In this document: piece by piece, positions 56,034 through 64,000 of the stretch
How positions within the stretch are numbered: the first letter of the stretch is position 1
Layout: each line of letters opens with the position of its first letter
Assembly (NCBI RefSeq): GCF_004346195.1
Contig: NZ_SMAK01000003.1
Location: 124,001 to 188,000 of the forward strand
DNA length: 64,000 nt
Direction of reading: 5' to 3'
Source: Tepidamorphus gemmatus
Lineage (GTDB): Bacteria; Pseudomonadota; Alphaproteobacteria; Rhizobiales; Tepidamorphaceae
The notes under the pieces: generated by a model
The model's input: only the letters and a program-made list of their open reading frames with translations
What the model was told of the DNA's origin: nothing
Database searches by the model: none
Made by a program: the position numbers and the translations under genes

Positions 56034-56975
56034 CTAGACCATCACCAGCGCGACATAGGCGCAGTAGCCGACGAACAGCGTCGCGCCTTCCGAGCGCGTG
56101 ACGCGGCTGCCGGTGGCCGCGAAGATCGTCATCATCAGGATCACGCCGATCATCAGCGGCAGGTCGAAGCGGACGATCTCGTCGGGCACAGACAGCGGAT
56201 GCGCGAAGGCGGTGACGCCGGCGATGCCGAGCACATTGAAGATGTTCGAGCCGACGATGTTGCCGTACGCGATCTCCGGCTGGCGGCGGATCGCCGCGAC
56301 GAGCGACGTGGCGAGTTCCGGCAGCGACGTGCCGACCGCGACCACCGTCAGACCGATGACGGTATCCGAGACGCCGAGGATCGCCGCCAGATCGACCGCG
56401 CCGGACACCAACAGGCGGGCGCCGAGCACGAGCCCCAGCAATCCGAACAGGACAATTGCGACGTCGATCAGCGCGCCGGCCAGGCCGGGCTTCGGACGGG
56501 TCTTGCCGGTCACGTCCTCGGCGGGCGGATGGCGGCGCTCCTGAAACCAGACGAAGCCGAGATAGCCCGCGAGCCCCAGCACGAGCAGGACGCCATCGAT
56601 CCGGCCGAGCACGCCTTCGGCGGTGAGCGCCAGCAGCACCAGCGCCGCGGCCAGCATCAGCCCGCCGTCACGAACCACCGTGCGCACTGGGCACAGGATC
56701 GGACAGACCAGCGCTGCGATGCCGAGGATCAGCAGCACATTGGCAATGTTGGAGCCGACGATGTTGCCGAGCGCGATGCCCGGCACGCCGGCAATCGCCG
56801 CCTGCAGGCTGGTCACGAGCTCCGGCATCGAGGTGCCGAAGCCGACCACCGTCAGTCCGATCATGAGCGGCGAGACGCCGAGCCGGATGGCGAGCGCGAC
56901 CGATCCCCTGACCAGCAGCTCGCCGGCGACGAACAACAGGATCAGGCCGCCCAGCAGGGTTGCCGCGATGGTCAC
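56034..56975 (-). CDS. Calcium/sodium antiporter (CaCA family, YrbG-like)
   Basis: A 313-residue exchanger with ten membrane spans and two inverted alpha-repeats: VVGFGTSMPELVTSLQAA with GNIVGSNIANVLLILG, and VVAVGTSLPELATSLVAA with GNIVGSNIFNVLGIAG. The Glu in each PEL and the Asn in GSN bind the cations. The GTG at 56975 has GGAGG 9 bases upstream and puts the first span at the N-terminus. It lies on the same strand as the DMT exporter but 150 bases upstream of it. Confidence 0.93.
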   Translation of the reverse strand: MTIAATLLGGLILLFVAGELLVRGSVALAIRLGVSPLMIGLTVVGFGTSMPELVTSLQAAIAGVPGIALGNIVGSNIANVLLILGIAALVCPILCPVRTVVRDGGLMLAAALVLLALTAEGVLGRIDGVLLVLGLAGYLGFVWFQERRHPPAEDVTGKTRPKPGLAGALIDVAIVLFGLLGLVLGARLLVSGAVDLAAILGVSDTVIGLTVVAVGTSLPELATSLVAAIRRQPEIAYGNIVGSNIFNVLGIAGVTAFAHPLSVPDEIVRFDLPLMIGVILMMTIFAATGSRVTRSEGATLFVGYCAYVALVMV

Positions 56976-57163
56976 GGTATCTCGCCTCCGTTGCGCCGCA
57001 TCCCCGGCGACCACCCAGATATATGCGGCGGCAACGGATCCGCTACCCCCGACACCGCATTTTCTGGCCGTCCGTCCCCCGATGGTCGCGCGTCGCACCG
57101 GCCATGCCGCGCGTCATCGCGGCCGCTGCCAGGCGGCGAGCCGGGAGGCGGATGATGTGGGCC

Positions 57164-57889
57164 TCACGCCATGTACTGGCCGCCATTGGCTGAGAGCGTC
57201 GAGCCGGTGATGAACCCGGCCTCCTCCGAGGCGAGAAACACCACGCAGCGGGCGATCTCCTCGGGTTCGCCGAGACGGCCGACCGGAATCTGCGGCAGGA
57301 TCGCCTTCTCGAGCACGTCCTGGGGAACCGCCTTGACCATGTCGGTGGCGATGTAGCCGGGACAGATGGCATTGACGGTGATGCCCTTGCGGGCGTTCTC
57401 GAGGGCCAGCGCCTTGGTGAAGCCGATCTCGCCGGCCTTCGCCGCGGAATAGTTCACCTGGCCCATCTGGCCCTTCTGGCCGTTGATCGAGGAGATGTTG
57501 ATGATGCGGCCGAAATTGCGCTCGCGCATGCCCTCGATCACCGGCCGGCACATGTTGAACAGCGAGCCGAGATTGGTGTCGATCACCGCCTTCCACTGAT
57601 CGAGGGTCATCTTGTGGAACATGGTGTCGCGGGTGATGCCGGCATTGTTGACCAGCACCGAGACCGGACCGAGATCGGCCTCGACTCTGGCGACGCCGGC
57701 GGCACAGGCCTCGTGGTCGGACACGTCCCACTTGTAGACGGCAATGCCCGTCGCCTCCTTGAACCGTGCGGCCGCCTCGTCGTTGCCGCCGTAGTTCGCC
57801 GCGACCGTATAGCCTGCCGACTTCAGCGCCCTAGAGATCGCCTCGCCGATCCCGCGGGTGCCGCCGGTAACCACTGCAACCTTGCTCAT
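57164..57889 (-). CDS. phaB: Acetoacetyl-CoA reductase
   Basis: NADPH-dependent short-chain dehydrogenase that makes (R)-3-hydroxybutyryl-CoA for PHB. The 241-residue protein has the cofactor motif VVTGGTRGIGEAISRAL, NNAG (VLVNNAGITRDTMFHKM), the catalytic Ser (NISSINGQKGQMGQ), Tyr-Lys (NYSAAKAG) and VNAICPGYIATDMV. The MFHKMT and GQMGQ stretches distinguish PhaB from general FabG proteins. GGGAGG precedes the ATG at 57889. It follows phaA by 89 bases; no phaC is in view. Confidence 0.95.
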   Translation of the reverse strand: MSKVAVVTGGTRGIGEAISRALKSAGYTVAANYGGNDEAAARFKEATGIAVYKWDVSDHEACAAGVARVEADLGPVSVLVNNAGITRDTMFHKMTLDQWKAVIDTNLGSLFNMCRPVIEGMRERNFGRIINISSINGQKGQMGQVNYSAAKAGEIGFTKALALENARKGITVNAICPGYIATDMVKAVPQDVLEKAILPQIPVGRLGEPEEIARCVVFLASEEAGFITGSTLSANGGQYMA

Positions 57890-57978
57890 CGTCGCCTCCC
57901 TCTGAAATGGCCTGCCGTCGAAATGCCGACGGTCCCCGGGCCTTCGAACCGCGCCGGGGGCCGGGTGCTGATGCGCCG

Positions 57979-59160
57979 CTAGCGCTCGACGCACATGGCG
58001 ACGCCCATGCCGCCGCCGACGCACAGCGTGGCGAGGCCCTTCCTGGCGTCGCGCCGACGCATCTCGTGCAGCAGCGTGGTCAGGATGCGCGCGCCCGAGG
58101 CACCGATCGGATGGCCGATGGCGATGGCACCGCCATTGACGTTGACGATGTCCGGGTTCCAGCCGAGATCCTTGTTGACCGCACAGGCCTGCGCAGCGAA
58201 CGCCTCGTTGGCCTCGACGAGGTCGAGATCGTCGATCTTCCAGCCAGCCTTCTCGAGCGCCTTGCGGCTCGCCGGAATCGGTCCCGACCCCATGATCTTG
58301 GGGTCGACTCCGGCCGATGCGAACGAGGCGATGCGGGCGAGCGGCTTGAGGCCGCGCGACGCCGCCTCGCGGGCCGTCATCAGCACCAGCGCCGCCGCAC
58401 CGTCATTGATGCCGGAGGCATTGCCGGCCGTCACCGTGCCGTCCTTGTCGAAGACCGGCTTCAGCTTCGCCACCTGGTCGATGGTTGCCCCCTCGCGGAT
58501 GTATTCGTCCTCCTCGACGACGACGTCGCCCTTGCGGCCGGCGACCGTCACCGGGGCGATCTCGTCCTTGAACCGACCGGCCTTCTTTGCCGCCTCGGCC
58601 TTGTTCTGCGAGGCCACTGCGAAGGCGTCCTGCTCCTCGCGGGTGATCTGCCACTGGCGGGCGACATTCTCGGCGGTATTGCCCATGTGGTAGCCGTTGA
58701 AGGCATCCCACAGGCCGTCCTTGATCATCGTGTCGATCAGCTTGAAGTCGCCCATCTTGACGCCACTGCGCAGATGCGCGGCATGGGGCGACTGGCTCAT
58801 CGATTCCTGTCCGCCGGCAACCACGATCGCAGCAGAGCCGTCGGCGATCTGCTGCGCGGCGAGCGCGACCGCGCGCAGGCCGGAGCCGCACACCTGATTT
58901 ATGCCCCACGCCGGCGACTCGATCGGAATTCCGGCCGCGATTGACGCCTGACGTGCCGGATTCTGCCCGGCTGCCGCGGTCAGTACCTGGCCGAGGATCA
59001 CCTCGTCGACATCGGCTGGGGCGACGCCGGCGCGCTCCAGCGCGGCCTTGATCGCCACGGTGCCGAGATAGGAGGCGGGCACGCTCGACAGCGACCCATT
59101 GAACGAACCGACCGGCGTACGGGCGGCGCTGACGATGACGATGTCCTCGAACGTGCTCAT
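57979..59160 (-). CDS. phaA: Acetyl-CoA C-acetyltransferase (beta-ketothiolase)
   Basis: Condenses two acetyl-CoA to acetoacetyl-CoA. The 393-residue thiolase has the acyl-enzyme Cys in [16 protein letters not shown] (about residue 88), [25 protein letters not shown], the His of [18 protein letters not shown] and the second catalytic Cys in [22 protein letters not shown] lies ahead of the ATG at 59160, a strong ribosome site. It is first in the phaA-phaB operon and divergent from phaR. Confidence 0.96.
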   Translation of the reverse strand: MSTFEDIVIVSAARTPVGSFNGSLSSVPASYLGTVAIKAALERAGVAPADVDEVILGQVLTAAAGQNPARQASIAAGIPIESPAWGINQVCGSGLRAVALAAQQIADGSAAIVVAGGQESMSQSPHAAHLRSGVKMGDFKLIDTMIKDGLWDAFNGYHMGNTAENVARQWQITREEQDAFAVASQNKAEAAKKAGRFKDEIAPVTVAGRKGDVVVEEDEYIREGATIDQVAKLKPVFDKDGTVTAGNASGINDGAAALVLMTAREAASRGLKPLARIASFASAGVDPKIMGSGPIPASRKALEKAGWKIDDLDLVEANEAFAAQACAVNKDLGWNPDIVNVNGGAIAIGHPIGASGARILTTLLHEMRRRDARKGLATLCVGGGMGVAMCVER

Positions 59161-59283
59161 GGGATTGACCTCCTGTGCCGGCTGGCCGCGCCGGTCCCGA
59201 ATGTTGTTCCGGTGCACGCACCGGCTGGGCCGTCACTACAGCGATCGCGCGCCGGCGACGATCCCGGGGCGCTTCGCAGACTG

Positions 59284-59381
59284 TTTGCTGCATCGCATTG
59301 CGGTGAGTCAATCGCCGCCGCCCGCAGCCTGGACAAAACGGTGGCCGTGCAAGCGAAAAATCCGTATCGTGTCGCAGCAAA
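59284..59381. promoter_or_regulatory. phaA-phaR divergent control region with inverted TTTGCTGC elements
   Basis: TTTGCTGC at 59284-59291 and its reverse complement GCAGCAAA at 59374-59381 stand 90 bp apart in the 504-base region between phaA and phaR, which otherwise holds no gene. The first overlaps the -10 position of a candidate phaA promoter (TTGACT, read leftward from 59311, 17-base spacer). The second lies 12 bases before a rightward TTGACC at 59393. PhaR proteins of Paracoccus and relatives bind TGC-rich sequences here, so repression and autoregulation are plausible. Confidence 0.45.
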
Positions 59382-59664
59382 AGGCTCGTGAATTGACCTG
59401 TCGCAGTCGCAACACCGTGTCGGGATCGTGCAGGCTGAACCGGATCGCCGTGCTGTCGGCCACCGACTCCGCCTGTCGCACCTGCACGAGGCATGTCCGG
59501 TCGTCCTCCCCGTGCGTCGTCCTGTCGCCCGTCCCGCCGGCGCGCCCGGGGAGCTTCCGTGGCCTTGGCGAATGCCCCGGTGCGCCACCGCGATGAGGGT
59601 CGCCCGAGCCACGACAGGGAAACGCGCAAGCGGTGCGGACGGCGCCGGATGGTGACCAGGGCAG

Positions 59665-60270
59665 ATGAGCAGGAACAAGCAGGCGACCGTCATCAAGAAA
59701 TACGCCAACCGGCGTCTCTACAACACCGGCACCAGCACCTATGTGACGCTTGACGATCTCGGCGAGATGGTGAAATCCGAGGAGGATTTCATCGTCATCG
59801 ACGCAAAAACCGGCGAGGACATCACCCGCTCGGTGCTGACCCAGATCATCTTCGAGCAGGAGAACAAGGGCGGCGCACTGTTGCCGATCAACTTCCTGCG
59901 CCAGCTGATCCGCTTCTACGGTGACTCGATGCAGTCGCTCGTTCCCAGCTATCTGGATTTCTCGATGTCCTCGCTTGCCCGCGAGCAGGAGAAGTTCCGT
60001 GACCAGATGACCCGTGCCCTGAGCGCCACGGCGATCGGAGCGTTGGAGGATCAGGTCAACCGCAACATGCAGATGTTCGAGCGCGCGTTCCGGATGTTCT
60101 CACCCTTTGCCGGCGACAGCGGTTCCACCAGCCACGGCGCCGCGCATGGCGCGGAGCAAGACGCTCCGCCATCGCGCAAGGCGGCGAAGGCGGACAGCGA
60201 GATCGAATCGCTGAAGAAGCAGCTCGCCGACGTTCAGACGCGTCTCGACAAGCTCGCCCGGGACCGCTGA
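59665..60270 (+). CDS. phaR: Polyhydroxyalkanoate synthesis repressor PhaR
   Basis: A 201-residue regulator whose N-terminal half is the PHB/PHA accumulation regulator DNA-binding domain (VIKKYANRRLYNTGTSTYVT, VIDAKTGEDITRSVLTQIIF) and whose middle (LIRFYGDSMQSLVPSYLDFS) is the PHB-binding domain. It represses phasin and pha genes until it binds nascent polymer. The C-terminus has an Ala/Ser-rich linker and a short coiled coil (IESLKKQLADVQTRLDKLA). It is divergent from phaA-phaB. Confidence 0.95.
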   Translation: MSRNKQATVIKKYANRRLYNTGTSTYVTLDDLGEMVKSEEDFIVIDAKTGEDITRSVLTQIIFEQENKGGALLPINFLRQLIRFYGDSMQSLVPSYLDFSMSSLAREQEKFRDQMTRALSATAIGALEDQVNRNMQMFERAFRMFSPFAGDSGSTSHGAAHGAEQDAPPSRKAAKADSEIESLKKQLADVQTRLDKLARDR

Positions 60271-60291
60271 CCCGGCGCGCCCGGCGATCTG

Positions 60292-60329
60292 CCAGCGGCC
60301 AGCAGCAGGCCCAGCGGCCAGCAGCAGGC
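60292..60329. repeat. Perfect 19-bp tandem duplication
   Basis: CCAGCGGCCAGCAGCAGGC occurs twice head to tail (60292-60310 and 60311-60329) between the convergent phaR and EAL-protein genes. It is probably a replication-slippage product and possibly variable in copy number. Confidence 0.8.
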
Positions 60330-60416
60330 AAAGTCGCGCGGTTCGCGCAGGGGCCGGCCGGGAAGAGCGGGAAGAGACTGCCACCGGCACGACCGCTCAC
60401 GGATGCCGCCCGTCGC

Positions 60417-62117
60417 TCAGCCGGCGGCGATGCGGATCTCTCCCGACGGATCGCCGGCCCGTTCGATGCCGAACATCCGGCCCTGCAGGTAATCGACCCC
60501 GATCGCGGCGAGAACCGCGGCATCCGCCTCGCACGACACCCGCTCGGCCACCACCTCGAGCCCGACATGGCGGGCGAGCGAGACCAGCGTCGCGACGAAG
60601 AAGCGATCGGCCTCGTTGTCGGCAATGCCCTCGATGAAGCAGCCGTCGATCTTGACGATGTCCACGCGCAGGGCGCGCAGGTTGCGGAACGAGGTGTGCC
60701 CGGCACCGAAATCGTCGATCGCGACCCGGCAGCCAATGTCGCGGACCGACTGGACGAACTGCACCGCGCGCTGCAGATCGGTGATCGCCATCGTTTCGGT
60801 GATCTCGACGATCAGCCGCCTGGCAAGGCTGCGGTCGCGTCGGATCTGGCCGACGAGCCTTGCGAACCAGGTGCCGTCGAGCGCGCTCGACGTCGAAACG
60901 TTGATCGACAGCACGAGATCGGGATCGGCGCGCAGCTCGGCGATTGCCAGATCCACGGCGCGATGGTCGATCAGCCGGACGATTCCCAGTCGCTCGGCCG
61001 TCTCGATGAACTCACCAGCCGCGATCACCGTGCCGTCCGGCAGGTGTAGACGGCACAGCGCCTCGTGGAACGCCGGCACCCGCGTGGCCGTCCGCACCAC
61101 CGGTTGCAGGGCCAGACCCAGTCGCCCCTCGTTCAGGGCCGCAACGACCTGACCTGCGACCTCGGCGTTGCGCCGCCGCGCCGCGTCGCGGACCGGCGAC
61201 GGCTCGTAGACCGCAACCGACGCAGAGCCCCTGAGGCGGGCCTCGTCGAGCGCCTCTTGGGCATGACCGAGCGCCTCGTGCGCGGTGCGCCCGTGGCGCG
61301 GCACGACCACGCCGCCCACCGAAACCGTCACCGCCACCTGGCCGGTCCCGGTGGCGATGGGGCCGCTGGCAACCGCCCGTGCCAACCGGTCGACCGCGAT
61401 GCGGAAATCCGCTTCGCTGCAATCGTTGAGCACGAGCCCGAGCTTGTTGCCGGCCAGCCTGCCGATCGAATCGCCACCCCGCATCTCGCGGCGCACCCGC
61501 CGGGCGACGCCGGCGATCACCTCGTCGGCGACGTCGAAGCCGTAGGCGTCGTTGAGCACCGACAGGTTGTCGACCGCGACGATCGCCACCGCCGCGCTGC
61601 GGCGGAACCGCTCCGCCGCCACGATCGCCGCGCCGATCTCCTCGACGAGACGCGCTCGGTTGAGAGCGCCGGTCAGATTGTCGTGGTCGCTGCGGTAGAT
61701 CAGCCGCTCGTCGCGGGCCCGTCGCTCGTTGATGGCGCGGATGATGCCATGGGCGCGCACCGGCTTGCCGTCGGGTCCGGCGAACCAGCGACCGTTGTCC
61801 TCGATCCACAGCGCCTCGCCACCGCCGAGCGGCAGGAAGCGGTACTCGATGTGATAGGCGATGCCGGCACCCTCGTCCTCGACACCGCTCTCGACGACGG
61901 CCGCATGGCGGCCGGGTGGCCCTTCAGGATCGATCCGGCGGGCATAGAGGCGTCCGCTGGCAAGCGACGCGCCGGGCGTGCGCAGCAGACCCTCCACGTC
62001 GCCGCCCCATGCGATCCGGTCGCTTTCGAGGTCCCATTCGTACGCGGCCGCGCCGATCGAGGCGAGGATCGCGCCTGCGTCGGGCTCCGTTCGGCCATCC
62101 GTATCGTCCTCGCCCAT
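60417..62117 (-). CDS. PAS-GGDEF-EAL cyclic-di-GMP phosphodiesterase
   Basis: About 566 residues: a PAS-like domain (about 15-135), a GGDEF domain (about 155-315) and an EAL domain (about 325-560). The GGDEF active site is degenerate (RLAGNKLGLVL), although the RxxD product-binding motif (RGGD) remains. The EAL domain keeps its catalytic set: HEALCRL, SINVSTS, VEITET, IDDFGAG, VKIDGCF, AERVS and YLQGRMFG. It should therefore degrade c-di-GMP, with the GGDEF part as a nucleotide sensor. The ATG at 62117 has AGGAG 9 bases upstream. Confidence 0.9.
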   Translation of the reverse strand: MGEDDTDGRTEPDAGAILASIGAAAYEWDLESDRIAWGGDVEGLLRTPGASLASGRLYARRIDPEGPPGRHAAVVESGVEDEGAGIAYHIEYRFLPLGGGEALWIEDNGRWFAGPDGKPVRAHGIIRAINERRARDERLIYRSDHDNLTGALNRARLVEEIGAAIVAAERFRRSAAVAIVAVDNLSVLNDAYGFDVADEVIAGVARRVRREMRGGDSIGRLAGNKLGLVLNDCSEADFRIAVDRLARAVASGPIATGTGQVAVTVSVGGVVVPRHGRTAHEALGHAQEALDEARLRGSASVAVYEPSPVRDAARRRNAEVAGQVVAALNEGRLGLALQPVVRTATRVPAFHEALCRLHLPDGTVIAAGEFIETAERLGIVRLIDHRAVDLAIAELRADPDLVLSINVSTSSALDGTWFARLVGQIRRDRSLARRLIVEITETMAITDLQRAVQFVQSVRDIGCRVAIDDFGAGHTSFRNLRALRVDIVKIDGCFIEGIADNEADRFFVATLVSLARHVGLEVVAERVSCEADAAVLAAIGVDYLQGRMFGIERAGDPSGEIRIAAG

Positions 62118-62321
62118 GCCAGCAAGCTCCTGTGGCGGCCGCCGCACCACGACTCATCGACCAGATTACACCCGCCGGCGCACCCCGGCAGCAGTTTCCT
62201 GTGGACAATCCGACACAGTCGGCGCGCGAAAGGTTAACAATCGGTTTCCGAACGGCCGGGCGCTTGCTGCGCAACCGGCATGGGGACGTCCGTCGTCCCG
62301 AAGCGGCACAGGAGATGATCG

Positions 62322-62657
62322 ATGCGCATCAGCGAACCGGCCGACGGGTTCAGGGCGGGACGTCCGCAGGCCCGGATCGAACCGGGATCGGACGCCGAGA
62401 CGCGACAGCCACCGCAGCGCGGCACCGCGGCGCGCCTGCCGGTGCCGGTTCGCCGCGCCGCGGCCGACGACCGTGCCCAACCGGCGGCACGGCTGGCGAT
62501 CGCCAGCGCGCCGCTGATCGCCCAGCTGATCGCAACCGAGATGGGTCTGCCGCAGACCCGTCTCAGGCGACTGGCGCCGGTTGCCGAGGCGCTCGCCGCC
62601 TATCGCGGCTGCCGATCGCTCCCTGTCCCGGGCCGGTCACAGGCGCGGTCCGCCTGA
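62322..62657 (+). CDS. Small basic protein of unknown function
   Basis: A 111-residue Arg/Ala/Pro-rich protein. The N-terminal half is low complexity; the C-terminal half (APLIAQLIATEMGLPQTRLR, then APVAEALAAYRG) resembles small uncharacterised proteins seen in Rhizobiales. AGGAGA stands 6 bases ahead of the ATG, which supports expression. No function can be given. Confidence 0.65.
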   Translation: MRISEPADGFRAGRPQARIEPGSDAETRQPPQRGTAARLPVPVRRAAADDRAQPAARLAIASAPLIAQLIATEMGLPQTRLRRLAPVAEALAAYRGCRSLPVPGRSQARSA

Positions 62658-62669
62658 GCCGGCCACGGG

Positions 62670-64000
62670 TCACAGCCCGATCGCGCAACCGTCCTTGCGT
62701 GGGTCCGATCCGGCGATCAGCACCCCGCGCCGTCGGTCGATCAGGATCGCCTGACCGCCGCCGAGCGGCGAATCCGCCCGCCTCACCTGATGCCCGAGCG
62801 CAACGAGCTCGGCCGCCGTCGCCTCCGCAACGCCCGTTTCCAGGACGGTCGCATCGCCCTCGAAGAAGGCGCGCGGCAGGTCGATTGCCGCCTGCGGATC
62901 CATGCCGTAATCGATGAGGTTCGAGACGAGATGGGCGTGGCCGCAGGCCTGGTACTGGCCGCCCATCACGCCGAACACGCCGCGGGTGAGACCGTTCTCG
63001 ACGAGAAGGCCGGGAATCAGCGTGTGCAGCGGACGCTTGCGCGGGCCGACCTCGTTGGGATGCCCGGGCGTCAGGACGAAGCCCGAACCCCGGTTCTGCA
63101 GCACGACGCCGCTGTCCGGCGCAACGATCGCAGAACCGAAGTAATCGAACACGGAGTTGATGAAGGACACCGCCATGCCGTCGGCATCGACGATACAGAG
63201 ATACACGGTATCGGTCTTCTCGCGCGGGTCGATCGGGCCGGTCTCAACCATCCGCCGCCGCGGGTCGATGCGGGCGGCGAGCCGGTCGAGGAACGCCGGC
63301 TCGATCAGCGCAGCGGCCGGCAGGTCGGCGGTCGCCGGATCGCTGACGAAGCGGTCGCGGCAGGCATAGGCGAGGCGCGCGGCCTCGATCTCCAGATGCA
63401 GGCGCTGCGCGCCGAGCGGGTCGAGACCGGCAAGCCCGAGACGCTCGAGAATGCCGATGAGGATCAGCGCCGTGATGCCCTGGCCGTTCGGCGGCAGCTC
63501 GCCGACCGACAGCCCTCGGTAGGGCGACAGCATCGGATCGACCCATGTCGCCTCGGTCGCGGCGAGATCGTCGGGCGTCAGACAGCCGCCGCGGCGGGCC
63601 ACCGCCGCGCATATGTCCTCGGCCACTGCGCCGGTGTAGAAACCGTCGCGGCCGGCCTCGGCGATCCGCCGGTAGGTGCGGGCGAGGGCCGGAAAGCGGA
63701 CGACATCTCCGACCGCGGGCGCGTCGCCCGCCGCGGTCAGGTAGTGGCGCCGCCCGCCCGGGTCGCGCACGAGCCGCCCGACCTCGCCCGCCCAGTCGCG
63801 GGCGACGCGCGGCGCGACCGGCACGCCGGATTCGGCGAGGTCGATCGCCGGCGCCAGCGCCCGGTCGAGGCCGATGCTGCCGAAGCGCTCGAGGAGCTGC
63901 GACCAGGCCGCCACCGCACCGGGCGCGGTGACGGACGTGCCGTGGTCCTCGTCGATCTCGGACAGTCCCTGGGCCCGCACATAGTCCGGAGTCAGGGCCG
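62670..64000 (-). CDS. Gamma-glutamyltransferase family protein (5' end outside window)
   Basis: At least 443 residues, open to the window edge, so the N-terminus is missing. It is an Ntn hydrolase of the gamma-glutamyltranspeptidase family: GTSVTAPGAVAAWSQLLERFG, ELPPNGQGITALILIGIL, the autoprocessing-region motif KTDTVYLCIVDADGMAVSFI with the nucleophile Thr, and GSGFVLTPGHPNEVGPRKRP with VFGVMGGQYQACGHAHLVSN. It may act on glutathione or on other gamma-glutamyl or acyl substrates such as cephalosporin. The final residues DPRKDGCAIGL are typical of the family. Confidence 0.9.
   Translation of the reverse strand, partial: ALTPDYVRAQGLSEIDEDHGTSVTAPGAVAAWSQLLERFGSIGLDRALAPAIDLAESGVPVAPRVARDWAGEVGRLVRDPGGRRHYLTAAGDAPAVGDVVRFPALARTYRRIAEAGRDGFYTGAVAEDICAAVARRGGCLTPDDLAATEATWVDPMLSPYRGLSVGELPPNGQGITALILIGILERLGLAGLDPLGAQRLHLEIEAARLAYACRDRFVSDPATADLPAAALIEPAFLDRLAARIDPRRRMVETGPIDPREKTDTVYLCIVDADGMAVSFINSVFDYFGSAIVAPDSGVVLQNRGSGFVLTPGHPNEVGPRKRPLHTLIPGLLVENGLTRGVFGVMGGQYQACGHAHLVSNLIDYGMDPQAAIDLPRAFFEGDATVLETGVAEATAAELVALGHQVRRADSPLGGGQAILIDRRRGVLIAGSDPRKDGCAIGL

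Noticed and set aside
62222-62240. TTAAC half-site before the small basic protein gene
   Set aside because: No second TTAA at the seven-base spacing, so it is not called a CtrA box.

Overview
The window is a dense stretch of chromosome from a GC-rich alphaproteobacterium, most likely of the order Hyphomicrobiales (Rhizobiales). Supporting signs are acnA divergent from a complete ccmABCDG block, a TIGR02302 membrane protein beside lysA, DUF2794 and DUF1127 proteins, a CenR-type response regulator followed by a cyclic-nucleotide-binding protein, PhaR-type polyhydroxyalkanoate control, and CtrA-type boxes in front of cell-division genes. Genus cannot be fixed from the sequence. About 65 protein genes, one tRNA and one decayed insertion sequence are visible, and coding density is high. 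The two outermost genes (xerC and a gamma-glutamyltransferase) run off the window.

Layout. 1-7.1 kb: end of xerC, a DUF1223 protein, acnA, and the cytochrome c maturation operon ccmA-B-C-D-G. 7.3-12.5 kb: a nuclease-family protein behind a coenzyme B12-dependent ribonucleotide reductase, then a VOC protein, a DUF1127 protein and a WYL/YafY regulator around two matching palindromes. 12.4-17.7 kb: plsC, a YdcF protein, ftsX-ftsE, and divergently a zinc-ribbon protein, hpt and a single-domain response regulator. 17.7-24.9 kb: TIGR02302 protein, lysA, lptM, a zincin, small proteins, xth. 25-33 kb: lolA, ftsK, amtB, glnK, tesB and a ubiquinone-type hydroxylase. 33-36 kb: Trm112, a Lon-N domain protein, a CnoX-like thioredoxin, a ProXp-type editing protein. 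36.2-37.5 kb: tRNA-Gly(GCC) abutting a decayed IS481-family transposase, then thpR. 37.5-44.6 kb: aldo/keto reductase, an esterase divergent from its usual ABC partners, a Bax-inhibitor-1 protein, a GNAT enzyme, DUF2794. 44.8-54.9 kb: a structured RNA candidate, htpG, an L,D-transpeptidase, cenR plus its cAMP-binding partner, a DksA/Lon-like/Usp-like operon, a methyltransferase, gloB and a cupin. 55-64 kb: a DMT exporter, a Ca/Na exchanger, phaB-phaA, phaR, an EAL-type c-di-GMP protein, a small conserved-looking protein and a gamma-glutamyltransferase.

How it fits together. Most of the window is housekeeping: division (ftsEX, ftsK, xerC), envelope biogenesis (lolA, lptM, plsC, L,D-transpeptidase, cenR), nitrogen sensing (glnK-amtB), proteostasis (htpG, CnoX, Lon-like), and PHA storage. 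The most informative signals are regulatory: TTAA-N7-TTAA boxes before ftsE and ftsK, an NtrC site plus sigma-54 promoter before glnK, twin palindromes beside the WYL regulator, a TTTGCTGC inverted pair between phaA and phaR, and an orphan terminator with nested stems upstream of htpG. No CRISPR array, rRNA operon, prophage or defence island was seen.
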